Shown here: one piece after another, positions 21,597 through 32,444 of the stretch
How positions within the stretch are numbered: position 1 is the first letter of the stretch
Layout of the letters: every line of letters starts with the position of its first letter
NCBI GenBank assembly: GCA_003988855.1
Contig: QYAI01000001.1
Location: forward strand, 124,001-188,000
Source of the DNA: Arachnopeziza araneosa
Taxonomy: Eukaryota; Ascomycota; Leotiomycetes; Helotiales; Arachnopezizaceae
DNA length: 64,000 nt
Reading direction: 5' to 3'
The notes under the pieces: generated by a model
What the model saw: only the letters and a program-made list of their open reading frames with translations
Databases searched by the model: none
Told to the model about the DNA's origin: nothing
Position numbers and translations under genes: made by a program

Positions 21597-23919
21597 ACTT
21601 GAGATAGATGCGTGAATTTGGAAACAAAATCGTGCAAAAGATACTTCAAGTCAGAAAGCAGCATATTTACAATGGGAAATCTAAAGGCTTTTAAGGTTTG
21701 AAGAATCAGACTCGTCTTCGGCAGTTTGAAATATAGATGAGCCAGATACCGAAGCGGCAAAACTGCAAATTGTGATGTTGATCAGAATATGGCTTTGATG
21801 TAGCAACTTACAACCACAGATCCTCCAATTATTTCAAGATCTGAATATCCGTTTATATGTGGCGTTTCAATTAAAGACATCTTTTCCAGATTGCGGGGCT
21901 CTTAATACCTGCTGACATCGCGAGTCTCATCTCTGTACTATTCATGATCATATAGAAATGAGGAATTACGCACCGGTTTCCATTGATAAATGAGTATAAA
22001 GATTTGTTCCGCCAATCTGGACTGTTTTGTTTTCTCATGATGCAAAGTGCTGGGCATTTTTATCCTGTTTACTTCTTCTGCGCTATCATATCCCACACCA
22101 ACCTGCGGAGCCACTCGTTCCGCGATAATATCTTCCCAATGCGTATTTTTTGGAAGCCCTCCTATTCTACACCACCTTGCCTCAAATAATAGAGCCACTA
22201 CTTCCGCCAGAATATCTTTCAAATGTACATTTTATGCCCATCTTTGCGTCTTCTTCTCGGTCTTCGTTGGTCCTGAGATTTTACTACACAAAACTCATAT
22301 ATGATAGGAATAAAACTATTTGTCCAGATCCCTGTTACTTTTATTCATAACCTTGTATATATAGCTTTACTCATTCTTCAATTCAATATCTAACCTTCCT
22401 GACCACTATCTTAAGCTGTGCATGTGAGGAAATGCGGGAACATGTTCTTGTTCTTTCTATATTAGTTGTTTTCTCGAAAATAATGAAAGTATACTCCTAC
22501 CAGCACATTAAACCTCATCGTTTTGTTAATCATTATAATTTATACAGTACCAAACTTGAGCCTAGAGTTGAGCGAGCCGCTTACTCCTAACACCGCGTTG
22601 TGGATTCTTAGATAGAACGATGGTCAGGCATAATAGTAAATATCTTCGTCATTCATGTTATCTAATGGACCTCGTCTGGAGCATAGATATCGTAAATCCC
22701 AAAAGCAACTAATAAAGTAGCATCCTTCCGTTCAGTATATTCCTAAAGCGACTATAACATATGCCATGTTACAGTACCGTGGTAGCGTGGAGCACCAGAC
22801 GTCAACTCAAGCTTTGTGAAAGTCAATTAATAGAAGTTTATTATATAGGGGATCTCCTCTGGAGTTCTGTCCAAAGAAAGAAAAGTTCTCGAGTCTTGTA
22901 AGGCTAAACCGAGGCTCCCTTTCCCAACTTTAGACCTACTAAACGGGTTGGTCTCTGATCAGCGCACGGGATATTATCACTTGAAATCGAAACTCAGCCA
23001 GTTTATGGAGCAAAGCTTTCGTTGAAGGGGGAATAGTTTGAATTAAATATGTGCTACGGAAGATGACCCCTATACGCATGGAATGGGGTTTCACGTGCTC
23101 TGAATTTAGCACCCGCGAGCTCCTCATCTGCGTCAAAACTTAGCTCTGCTCTCAGTTCTTTTATTCGCTCTTTAGGTCTATTCAATGCAACTATCTCAAG
23201 CACATCAAGCCCAATGCCGGGCTCTCACTCTAGAAAGGATATGGTTGATGCACTCCTGAACGTCACAATATGTTATGATATCGCAAATCAGATACACTGG
23301 AGACACTCGATATTGTACTTTTGGCTGTTCAGAACCACTGTCTGTTATAAATCCTGTGACTCCTTTCACCTTCGATTACTTAATCTTTGTGAACATCATG
23401 AAAATAAGTGAACCTCATCTCAGAGTTCCCCATATTCAAATTTTCCGAAGAAGAAGAAGGTGTCTAGAACATATCGAAGCTTGGAAGATGCTTGTGAACA
23501 AGCACGACATGAGTAGTTAGAGAGATGTATGCAGCCAAAATCTTAGGGATATTCCAACTTTTTCGGTCTAATTCGCAATCGTTCTGAATCTATGACTGCA
23601 TACTGACGATCCTATTGGGCTGGGCCGAGTAGTATGTCGATCTCTCATTGTTTTATTTTCTAGCTCAGAAATAGTATGACCGCAAGTCTCCCACATGTAA
23701 AACATTTATGCAGGACTTGTACTGGTTTGATCGTGAATGCATGTCTAGACACAGGTCTGCAACCCTGCTTCACGCTAATTATGCTATGTTCCTCACTTCC
23801 TCACTACTTTGAGAGTGGGAGTATGTTGAAAAAGATGTATAAATACCACTCCCTGAGAACGAAAGAGCATATATTCATCATTGTCTTTACAATCGAGATT
23901 CTTATTCACTACAAAAAAC
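21597..23919. other. AT-rich gene-poor 2.3 kb
   Basis: Only short chance ORFs are visible. The right third (from about 23478) is the 5' flank of a duplicated unit also present from about 25020. A TATAAATA element ends it at 23838-23845. The stretch 22560-22950 has no coding signal and may be an old degenerate element, but no terminal repeats were found. Confidence 0.4.
23838..23845 (+). promoter_or_regulatory. TATA box of the small unknown gene (copy A)
   Basis: TATAAATA lies 75 bp upstream of the ATG at 23920. Copy B has GTATATAG at the equivalent place (about 25319-25326). Confidence 0.5.
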
Positions 23920-24353
23920 ATGGCTTACGTCAACCCAAAAACCAGAGCCACAATATCCTACCAGATATCCAGCAAGGAAGAGTAAGTACTTCACGCACTC
24001 TTATGCCACATGGCCACTGACCGCAGCAACCAGAGATTTCAAAAAGTTTGACGCCAAATTTGTGAGCCAACCTCCCAATTCTACCCGCTAGTATCCACGC
24101 AGGATGACTTACTCTACCCCAGGCCGACGGAGTGGACGATGCTAGGCTGAAGGTACTCTGGTCTGACATAACTAAATCATTCAATGCCGCACTTGCGCAC
24201 ACAAAGAAGGAGTTGAGTAGGGCGGAGACGGATTTCGAGAAATATCCACCCGACAACGAGAACGAGAGCTTTGAGGATTGGGCCAAGTATAATGCGCCAG
24301 CTCTGCAGGCATCTGAACAAGCTCTTGCTGCGGAATCCAGAAGGCTTCTTTAA
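23920..24353 (+). CDS. Small unknown protein, copy A of a tandem pair
   Basis: Three exons (23920-23981, 24034-24061, 24123-24353) give 106 residues. The middle exon is 28 nt long. The product is hydrophilic and mostly helical: DFKKFDAKF in exon 2, then LWSDITKSFNAALAHTKKEL, then NENESFEDWAKYN. There is no signal peptide, no cysteine and no membrane segment. I do not recognise the family. The reality of the gene is supported by the diverged copy at 25408-25867, in which the same phases, the same 28-nt middle exon and the same motifs (EL..AE..F, ENESFE.W) are kept. Function unknown. Confidence 0.7.
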
Positions 24354-25407
24354 TGGCTGCTCATGCTGGTATCAAAATTTGACCAATCTCAGTGTGAATG
24401 GATGAGAAGATTAATATGAAGTTATAATATCACTCAAGCAGTCTCTGGACGAGAATTCTGTATTGTGCTACATTGGTGTGTTTGACTCTGGAGAGAGAAG
24501 AAGAAGATGAGCTCGTGGCTCCTAAATACTGCTAGCTAGCGTGGCTGCCTGAGGCAGGCCACAACAGAAGTGGAAGACAAGGCTCTTTGTATTTGAAAAC
24601 CGATGAACTTCGTCTTAAATCCTACCGCGTTCAGATTTTGTGAACAAGAATATGATGATAAGTTTATTTACTCGAATCACTGAGAACCCAGTACTGAGAA
24701 GAGTTCTAGCTGTCGACCGAACTTTCGCGTTCAAGGTATCCCAAGAAGAGAATCGAGTCAGACTCTCAAAGGCACGCAGAGCACGCCATGACCTTAGAAA
24801 TCAAGATATTGACAACACTTGAGGCCAAGGTTCCACAGGCTGCCAAGTCGCTCTTCTGAGTCCAATGTTTATATTTAGGAATAGTAAAACTAGCCAACCA
24901 ACAACTCGTAGACTTCGAGTGCGTGAGAGAAAGCAACTATGAGTGGGCAAGAGTGAACGGCGACCTCGGAGTGATCGCCATCTGATTCAGAATCAAGAGC
25001 ATCTCTAGAGTATCTCAAAAGCTGGAAGATGCTTTGTGAGCAAGCACGATACGAGTAGCTAGAGAAACATATACAGCTGAAGTGTTGCGGAAACTCCACT
25101 TCTCTTGTCTTATTCGCTATTATACTGAATTATAAAATGCACCTCGATAATCTTATCCTAATAAGCTAGGTGGTGAGTACAATACCCTATGTGGCTCATT
25201 TCAGCATGATTCGTGCGGATGTGATCGTGCATGCATACCCCTCTCAGATCTACAACCACTCCCGATCGATCGAGCTCTGCTCCCTATCACTGAGTAGTGG
25301 AGCGGTCCTGAGAAAAAAAAGTATATAGAGGCCGCTCACTTGAAGGGAAATCCAAGGTTCCTTAAATATCATCTCTACAAAGCAACACTTTCTTCAACTC
25401 AGTAAAA
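24354..25407. other. Spacer between duplicated genes
   Basis: About 1.05 kb. The right half (from about 25020) matches the 5' flank of copy A. No ORF with recognisable content is present. Confidence 0.45.
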
Positions 25408-25867
25408 ACGGATTTTGACCGAAACAGTGCATCCAAAATCGCCGAAGATATATCCCGCCGGGAGCGGTGAGTGCCCTACTCCCTCCTACTCCACGGAGTC
25501 ACTAAACGCAGCCAATCAGCGAATTCAGAGATGTCGACGTGAAAGTTGTACGTCCACCCTCCGCCCTCCTCCATCTACAGCAGGCTAACTGGCTCAGTCC
25601 CAGAGAGACCGAACCGGGAACCCCGGCTTCACATACACCTGGGCCGACGTATCCAGAGAGTTCAAAGACGCACTCGAGTTCGCAAATCGCGAGCTTCGTT
25701 CAGCGGAGGATAATTTCAACCGATCCAGGAAGGAGAATGAGAGCTTTGAGGAGTGGAGCAAGGTCAGCGCGTCGGCTCTACAGCACGGTTTGTCGAGGTT
25801 TTACGAGGAGTATGATAGAGCGATTCAGGCGGCGACTGAGGTTGGGATACAAGCTGGACCACTCTGA
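25020..25867 (+). repeat. Tandem segmental duplication, copy B
   Basis: Diverged partner of 23478-24353, in the same orientation, about 1.5 kb downstream. Nucleotide similarity is patchy, but exon lengths and phases of the small gene are retained. The copy is therefore old or fast-evolving rather than a recent duplication. Confidence 0.6.
25408..25867 (+). pseudogene. Small unknown protein, copy B, without ATG
   Basis: Inferred exons are 25408-25466, 25520-25547 (28 nt) and 25598-25867. Splice sites and frame are intact through to the TGA. Exon 2 reads REFRDVDVKV against DFKKFDAKF of copy A, and exon 3 carries WADVSREF, RELRSAEDNF and KENESFEEWSK. However, no ATG occurs in frame in exon 1 or anywhere in the reading frame. 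At the place of copy A's ATG there is ACG (25408-25410), one T-to-C change. It may be a start-lost pseudogene, use a near-cognate start, or have an unseen upstream exon. The tail is about 14 residues longer than in copy A. Confidence 0.55.
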
Positions 25868-26683
25868 GTCCGGAGGCAAGGAGAAGATTGATATGGAGTG
25901 AGTGAAAGGGTTCTTGGGATGGTAAAATGAAGTAATTCAATAATCTCACTACTTGGATATTTGTCAATGCAGACTGTAAACATGCTTGAAAGTATCGTCT
26001 TTGCGGATCAGGTAGTCCAAGATGAGGGTATCCCTTCTCACAACCCCGACTCTCCAAATCATTCTTGTGAAAACAATAAACCTGGACATGCTCGAATTTT
26101 GAAGATAGAAGGTAAACTTATCTAGATGAGAGGTAAAGCACAGTATCAACTTGTCATGAGTACGTTTTGTAGAGCTTTGCAAATATATGAGGGAGACATA
26201 AATTCAAAACAAACGTGACTGGATAGAGCGACTTCAGACTCGCAGCAGCTAGGTCAATTGTGAAGTCGATAGTTATTCAAAACAAGTACGGCTTTTTGAA
26301 AAGGGATCTGAACATTTGCTTCTAGATTGACCTGCTCGTAGTCTCACTTGAAGGATTCACTACCTACAGAGGTATACAAGATCCTGAGCGGAACCGGAAG
26401 CATTTACTTAAATTAGACTACAAGACGCGGACTACTGCGTCAAGAATCAAGATTCACATCATGGGAAGTTTTATTAGAAGTTTGGGGCCTGCGGCCAGTA
26501 TTGCACTTTATGCACAAAGTCATCGATGAAATCATCTCAATCCATCCTGCCGGACTCCCCTGTCCAGATCAGGTTTCCATCCCAAACGCCAGAAACAAAT
26601 ACAATGCTACCATTCCTCAGGATACCAGCCATCCACCGATGCCCAAGCCGCGTGAAAGAACCCGAGCAAAAGTCCAGAGATAC

Positions 26684-26731
26684 CCCTGCCGTAAACAGCA
26701 TACTAGACCGTCTTCAAGAGACTATCAAAAG
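26684..26731 (+). repeat. 48-bp direct repeat, copy 1
   Basis: It begins CCCTGCCGTAAACAGCAT and ends ACTATCAAAAG. It matches 26811-26858 with about four mismatches, offset 127 bp. Confidence 0.75.
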
Positions 26732-26810
26732 GTAAACAGTGAACGTTTGAATGAGGTCGGATTGAGAGATGTCGAGTATTGAGATCGAAGATGGAAAGTG
26801 ATGAGCGAAA

Positions 26811-26858
26811 CCCTGCCGTAAACAGCATGCTAGACCGTCTGCAATAGACTATCAAAAG
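26811..26858 (+). repeat. 48-bp direct repeat, copy 2
   Basis: Second copy of the repeat at 26684. In the frame of the 26526 ORF it would read the same residues but contains a TAG (CAATAG for CAAGAG). Confidence 0.75.
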
Positions 26859-26945
26859 TGACGTATACCCATCGAACCATCTACGAAAAGCCAAATCGAT
26901 ATCGAGATTGAAGTGGGAAGCAGGTGATGAAAGAAGTTTGGTTGC

Positions 26946-27495
<550 letters not shown>

Positions 27496-28579
27496 GATGA
27501 AGTTGTTGAAGGTTGTTGAGAGAAGGGTTTGATGATGGAATAACGCGTCGAATGATGATATTCGAGGTTGTGTTGATGAAATGGGTGTTTGGTGGCGGAT
27601 GTGGTGGTTGTAGAAGAAGGAGAGAAAAGAGCGAGAGGTGGGGTGGGAGATGGTTTTGTATGCCGAAGATTCCAGCCGGTGATGGGAGCTTAGCGCCGTT
27701 TTGGAAGAGGGAAAATCCTTATTTTCGAAGGGTGCAAAGCGACCCCTGTTTTTGCCATGAATTCAACCTAATTTGTGATTGGTCCGCCCTCCCACCATCA
27801 CGCACCTGCATCTCGCTGCAGTCGCCTAATTTGGGATTATGTCAACAACGCGTCCCGCACTTTCCCTTTCCCTTTCCCTTTCCATCTCTGCTTGGAACTT
27901 TTGAACCTCGAAATCACCATTGTTGTTCTCATCTGTGGAATCGTCTTTGGCTTGATCTATTCTCGATGAGCTCTAGAACATACGAATCCCTTCTTCCCCT
28001 TCTCTGACGCGTCTCCTCGACCTGTTAAATCATGTAGTTCTTTTCTGGACTCTTCGATCAGAAGTTGACGCGGCCAAGTTGGAGATCTATCGAAACGATG
28101 GCGAAGTCGATTATCTACGCTCAACTCGCGGACCTCAACTTAAAGACAATCTCCTTATTCAGTCAAAGCAGTCGAGTTTCATTGCAATTCTACATCTCCA
28201 ACAGCGTCCAGCTGCTTCTACGTCTATGTGTGATCCTTTGCTCAAGTTTCTTAGTCCCCTATGCGTTGTTTCTGCCATGGTTTTCTCGTGGTGAAGAGTC
28301 ATTGTGGCCATTTTGAGAAATGTCTGCGGAGAGGATGCAGAAATTCTTCACTCAAGTGATCTTCTACTTCAGTCTTCGTAGCTCGTTTTTACCATCCTTA
28401 CAAATTACAGTTAGGTTATTTTTCTTCTTCTGTTAAGTCCTTTACATTGTCTCTGTTCTGCTGTGGCTCTTTCAAGTTTCAAGTCCTCTGATCGTCAGGA
28501 AAGAAATCATGGGTACAAAAGTGGGGTCTATGTGCTCAATGACTAAAAGTTATCTTGACTGTTCTTACTCAAACCAGCA
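27496..28579. other. Intergenic between H4 and the SDR gene
   Basis: It contains the H4 promoter with a (TTTCCC)n pyrimidine tract at 27862-27886. A short open segment encodes a hydrophobic stretch (ITIVVLICGIVFGLIYSR, ending 27969), and a second (28079-28294) is open with protein-like content. They might be exons of a small membrane protein, but I found no start and no consistent splice. Confidence 0.3.
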
Positions 28580-29435
28580 ATGAATACCTCTTCAATGTCG
28601 AGACGCCTGGAAGGCAAAACCATCCTCATTACCGGTGCCTCATCCGGGATAGGACGAAGCACTGCCTTTGAATTTGCCCGAACTTCGCCTCAAAGCTTAC
28701 GTCTAATCCTCACGTCCCGTCGCCTTGAAGCTCTCAACGAAGTCTCGGCTGCCATCACTGCAGAAGTCGGCAGCGGCGTCAAGATACACGTCCAAGAACT
28801 AAACGTGACCAAATCAGACGAGATCCATCAATTTCTTCCTTCTCTACCAGAAGTGTTTAAGAACATTGATATCCTTATTAACAACGCGTGAGAAATCACT
28901 GCAGCGTAGCTATCCACAACGCTAATCATATAGAGGAATTGCCACAGCCGGCATGTCTCACGTCTCCTCCATCCCATCCAACGATGTAACCAACATGTTT
29001 AACACCAATGTCCTTGGCCTGATATCTCTCACGCAATCCATCCTCCCCACATTCCTCTCCCGCGGCTCGGGCGACATAATCAACATCAACAGCATCGCCG
29101 GCCATGAGGCCTACCCAGGAGGCAGCATCTACTGCGCCACCAAAGCAGCGGTCCATAGTTTCAGCGACGCGTTGAGAAGAGAACTCATCGGGACCAGGAT
29201 CCGAGTCATGGAGATCGCACCCGGGCAGGTGGAGACAGAGTTCAGCGTTGTGAGGTTCGGAGGAGATAGGGACAAGGCGAAGAAGGTCTATGAGGGCTGT
29301 GAACCGCTTACTCCTGATGATGTAGCCGAGATTGTCGTCTGGCAGGCCGGGAGGAGGGAAAATGTCGTCGTGGCTGATGCGTTATTGTTTCCTAATCATC
29401 AGGCTGGGGCGACGAGTATTCACCGACAACTGTGA
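28580..29435 (+). CDS. NADP-dependent short-chain dehydrogenase (YMR226C/YdfG-like)
   Basis: Two exons (28580-28887, 28934-29435) give 269 residues. The Rossmann motif TGASSGIG is at about 19-26, the NNAG motif is rebuilt across the intron (NNA|GIATAG), the catalytic Ser is in NSIAG, and YCATK supplies Tyr and Lys. The best family match is the NADP-dependent 3-hydroxy acid/serine dehydrogenase group (yeast YMR226C). These oxidise serine, L-allo-threonine and other 3-hydroxy acids. The characteristic PGQVETEFSVVRFGGD segment after the active site supports this. A cytosolic metabolic enzyme. The second ATG (SMSRRLEG, six codons in) is an alternative start. Confidence 0.87.
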
Positions 29436-30049
29436 AAAAAATAAGGCCCAATTAAGATTACAATTTGCAATTCTTGTCTCAGACTACCCTGCTCCGCTGG
29501 CTCGGTCGATGTGTATCCCTGAATGAATTATTTCTATCCCACCATTTCTCTACACCTCTAGCTTGTCTTACGTGAGGTATCTTTCAAGCAGAATTTAGTT
29601 CGTCGGTTCCACTTTTACTCATTTTAAACCAAGTTACTATTTGGACTGTGAAATTACGATAGAAAGGACTATGATGCTAGAGTTTGGATATATTCATGTC
29701 TTACAGTCTAAATCGTGACAACTTCGGAAGCAATATCTACCACATCTCGTTCATCTATCCGTCTCCTCAACTCCTGAAGCCGTTTCTAAGCCCAGCGTCT
29801 CAATACCTCTCATGGGGGCTTTTCAATCAGGCAGCCTGTTCCACACTCTCCATTCCGTGACTCAGTATTTGCCTCCTAAAGCCAACGCTGTTATCCGGTC
29901 CCTGGTGACTTCTACTCAACAACGCCTTCAGTTTAAGACGTGAAGCACCTCTCCTTTATCTACAGGAAGTCTCTTATCAATTCCGTTCCCTCCAGCTGCC
30001 CTTAGCAATAGTGTATCAAAAGACCATGACCATCAATCACAATCCTCCT
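29436..30049. other. Intergenic between convergent genes
   Basis: It holds the 3' flanks of the SDR and TRS20 genes. No coding or RNA feature was recognised. Confidence 0.5.
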
Positions 30050-30673
30050 TCACAAGTACTTCTTCCCCGCGGCCTGTACCCTCGCCCTAAATACTGGGCT
30101 TTTGACTTCCATATTAACATGATAAAACGGATTCATAATCGTCTTCACCCAACTCTCGTAGATCTCGGTGAAGAAGAGTTTGATGGCCTCTTCTGTCTGT
30201 GGGGATGTGGGGTTTGCTGCTATGGACGTGCTAGCTCTTGTTGTATTCGAAGCTGCGGGCTGAGAGGGAGCATGTAGAAGGAGGAATTTGACATCTTTAA
30301 GTAATTTGCATTAGATAGTGTCTTATTTACGCAGTAAAAATCGGCGAGTCGGGGAGGGTGGATGGAAGACTTACTTCCTCCTGTTATGAAGCAAGAGACA
30401 TGGTTATTGTAGAAGCGGTCGATGCATTTGAGATACCTATAACGCAATATCAGTATATATTCTACTTGTTACAAGGACCAGATCATACATCTGCCCAGTC
30501 CCCCACTGTACCTCCTCCACAATATCCAAACTACTGTGCACAATGAACTGGTTCATATGCCTAGCCTGTTCCGGGAAGTGTGCGACCCCATCGCCACCCT
30601 GCTTCGCAGTACCAAACTCATATTCGAAGAGAGGATTATCCTGCGTGCCAATTATGGCAAAATAATAAGACAT
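30050..30673 (-). CDS. TRS20: TRAPP subunit Trs20 (sedlin/TRAPPC2)
   Basis: Three exons (30489-30673, 30375-30436, 30050-30294) give 163 residues. The start MSYYFAIIGTQDNPLFEYEF is the sedlin N-terminus. HMNQFIVHSSLDIVEE, MYLKCIDRFYN (rebuilt across intron 1), CFITGGNVKFLLLH (across intron 2) and the terminal VQAAGKKYL complete the longin-like fold. A Thr/Ser/Pro linker replaces part of the loop (SNTTRASTSIAANPTSPQ). Trs20 is a core subunit of the TRAPP tethering complexes in ER-Golgi transport and autophagy. It is divergent from the mL60 gene with 153 bp between start codons, so they probably share a promoter. A longer ORF running upstream (to 30895) is an artefact of reading past the ATG. 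Confidence 0.93.
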
Positions 30674-30826
30674 TTGGAGGGTAGTGGAAAGTTGTAGGTT
30701 TCGATGTTGGAGGGATTGAGGTTGTGGATGTGGGCGCTGATTGGTCTGCGCATTGGCCCCTGCCTTGACGAGGATTTTCTGAAGCTCTGATTCCAGACGA
30801 GGTTGAAGAACAGAAGCACCAATACA

Positions 30827-31286
30827 ATGTTCGGAGCTTTTAGACCTACGAATGCTCTGTCTGGAGGTCTCCTTTGGTATGTTCTTCCGATTCAATTCAT
30901 TCTATCTCTACGTTTGGAGACAGAGCTGACTCAATCAATTACAGGAAGATCCCATGGCGGCTCTCCAAATTCCAGAAAGCGCGACAACGCAAACGTCTAC
31001 GCGCTGTTGATGCAGTCGTTGCAACGGTAGATAAGGCTTTGGCTAAGCAGGGTATTACGACGAAGGCTGTGGAGAGGTGGAAGGATGAGATGCCCATTGA
31101 GCAGGAGATGGTGCCGAGGGACAAGTACACAATTTTTGATCGAAAGGAGAAGAAGTATAGGAAGAGCATTCGGAGTAAGTTATGCAATTTGGACGGCAGG
31201 TTTTGTATTGTCACGGTGCTAATTGGATTGCAGAGCTGCCGAAATGGACGAGAGTGTCACAACGGGTCAACCCTCCTGGATACTGA
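30827..31286 (+). CDS. MRPL31: Mitochondrial large-subunit ribosomal protein mL60 (MRPL31)
   Basis: Three exons (30827-30876, 30945-31174, 31234-31286) give 110 residues. The product begins MFGAFRPTNALSGGLLWKIP and ends PKWTRVSQRVNPPGY, both hallmark ends of fungal mL60. RLSKFQKARQRKRLRAVD and PRDKYTIFDRKEKKYRK form the basic middle. mL60 is a fungal-specific component of the mitochondrial 54S ribosomal subunit, imported into the matrix. The frame runs on past the splice donor at 31175 in the unspliced sequence; the true end is the TGA at 31284-31286. It shares the short divergent promoter with TRS20. Confidence 0.92.
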
Positions 31287-31540
31287 TACTGATACTGGAT
31301 GGGAGAAAAATGTATCATATTGTTGGCCAAGAAGCATATTTGGGCGGCGTTTGGATCTGGATGTAAAATTCGACCTGTACACAGTTATAGAGAATTCCAG
31401 AGTGAATACTCAGATCATAGGGTGGTAGAAGATCGTATTCCTGTCAAAATGGATTTATGATGGGCTACCCATTGTTGGAAAGCTATCCTCCCAACCAGAG
31501 CTTTTGCCAGTACACCTAAACGCCTACGTATGTCAAGTAT

Positions 31541-32209
31541 TTACCTACCCTTGCCATATTCTTCTTCTTCTTTGAGTCTCTCGGCTTGAATAGCACGACC
31601 CAAGCCACCTCTACCCTCATCATACTCCTCCCGGTACTCATCGCGCACTTGGCCGCCAGATTTTCCCCTTCCATATTGCCTGCCCTCTTGAAATCCCGGG
31701 TCAAGATCTGTACGGATGATGCGCTCGTCAAGCTTTGTACCTCCAATGTATTTCATGCAGTCTAATGCGTCTTGATGCGTGTAGTACTCCACGAAACAGA
31801 AACCACATGGCGTTTTATTAAATCTATCCAGACCCATAATCAACCGCTTGATTTCTCCACATTTTGAAAATAGCTCGTGGATTTGTTCTTCTGTGGTATA
31901 GAAGGAGCTAAAAGTCGTAGAGGTAAGCTTCTTCAACGCGCCGTATAAATTCGTGAAGAACATACAGATTTCCAACGTAGAGGGTAGTGGCATCTTTCAA
32001 TGGGTCCTCGGCAGGCTCTTCGGGGGTTCTTTCACGTCCCTCTCTATCCTCATTGTCTCTGTCATACTTGCGCTTCTTGTTCTGAGATGAAACATAGATT
32101 AGTTTTTGTACCACCATCAGACTGGCGCAAATAATTGACTTACCCTGCCTTGGTAGTAAGCACTTGGCTTATCAAGCCGTTCAACAGTATTTCGGACTGC
32201 TGCTGGCAT
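31541..32209 (-). CDS. CBC2: Nuclear cap-binding protein subunit 2 (CBP20)
   Basis: Three exons (32144-32209, 31966-32081, 31541-31907) give 182 residues. The N-terminal segment NTVERLDKPSAYYQ precedes an RRM (about residues 53-130). RNP2 is LYVGNL and RNP1 is CGFCFVEY; the Tyr/Phe cap-stacking residues and the DRFNKTPCGF loop are those of CBP20. A Gly/Arg/Glu-rich tail follows. CBP20 binds the m7G cap with CBP80 in the nucleus and serves splicing and mRNA export. An Arg/Glu-rich insertion (RDNEDREGRERTPEEPAE) precedes the RRM, as in other filamentous fungi. It is divergent from NUP82, with 235 bp between start codons. Confidence 0.93.
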
Positions 32210-32444
32210 GATTTGTGTGTTGTCAAATCGCAAGGCAAGCTGCTGGCATTTCTTTGACCAAGATGCAGCTGGCCACGCGCTAGTAAGCTCAGGCACGTCT
32301 TCCCTCGAAGGAGGCTGGAAATTTTAACCAACGACCTTGATTCAACAACAACAAAAGGTATTGCGCGACCGTTACTCATGCCACTAGATTAAAGATTATT
32401 ACTTCACAGCTTCCGAAGCTCTTAGCTGAGTTCCGCAATTAAAG

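Larger units (their letters stand above)
23478..24353 (+). repeat. Tandem segmental duplication, copy A
   Basis: From 23478 the sequence (TTGGAAGATGCTTGTGAACA...) matches 25020 onward (CTGGAAGATGCTTTGTGAGC...) with scattered differences. Similarity can be followed through a GAGTAG-TAGAGA segment, parts of the promoter and into the small gene. Copy A carries the intact reading frame. Confidence 0.65.
25868..26945. other. Intergenic with an internal 48-bp repeat
   Basis: It lies downstream of copy B and of the H4 gene (convergent). A 69-codon ORF (26526-26735, +) ends inside the first copy of a 48-bp repeat. It could be a small gene, but no family or conserved partner is visible. Confidence 0.35.

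Noticed and set aside
27513..28007. 164-codon ORF upstream of histone H4
   Set aside because: It runs through the H4 leader and a simple pyrimidine repeat; composition is not protein-like.
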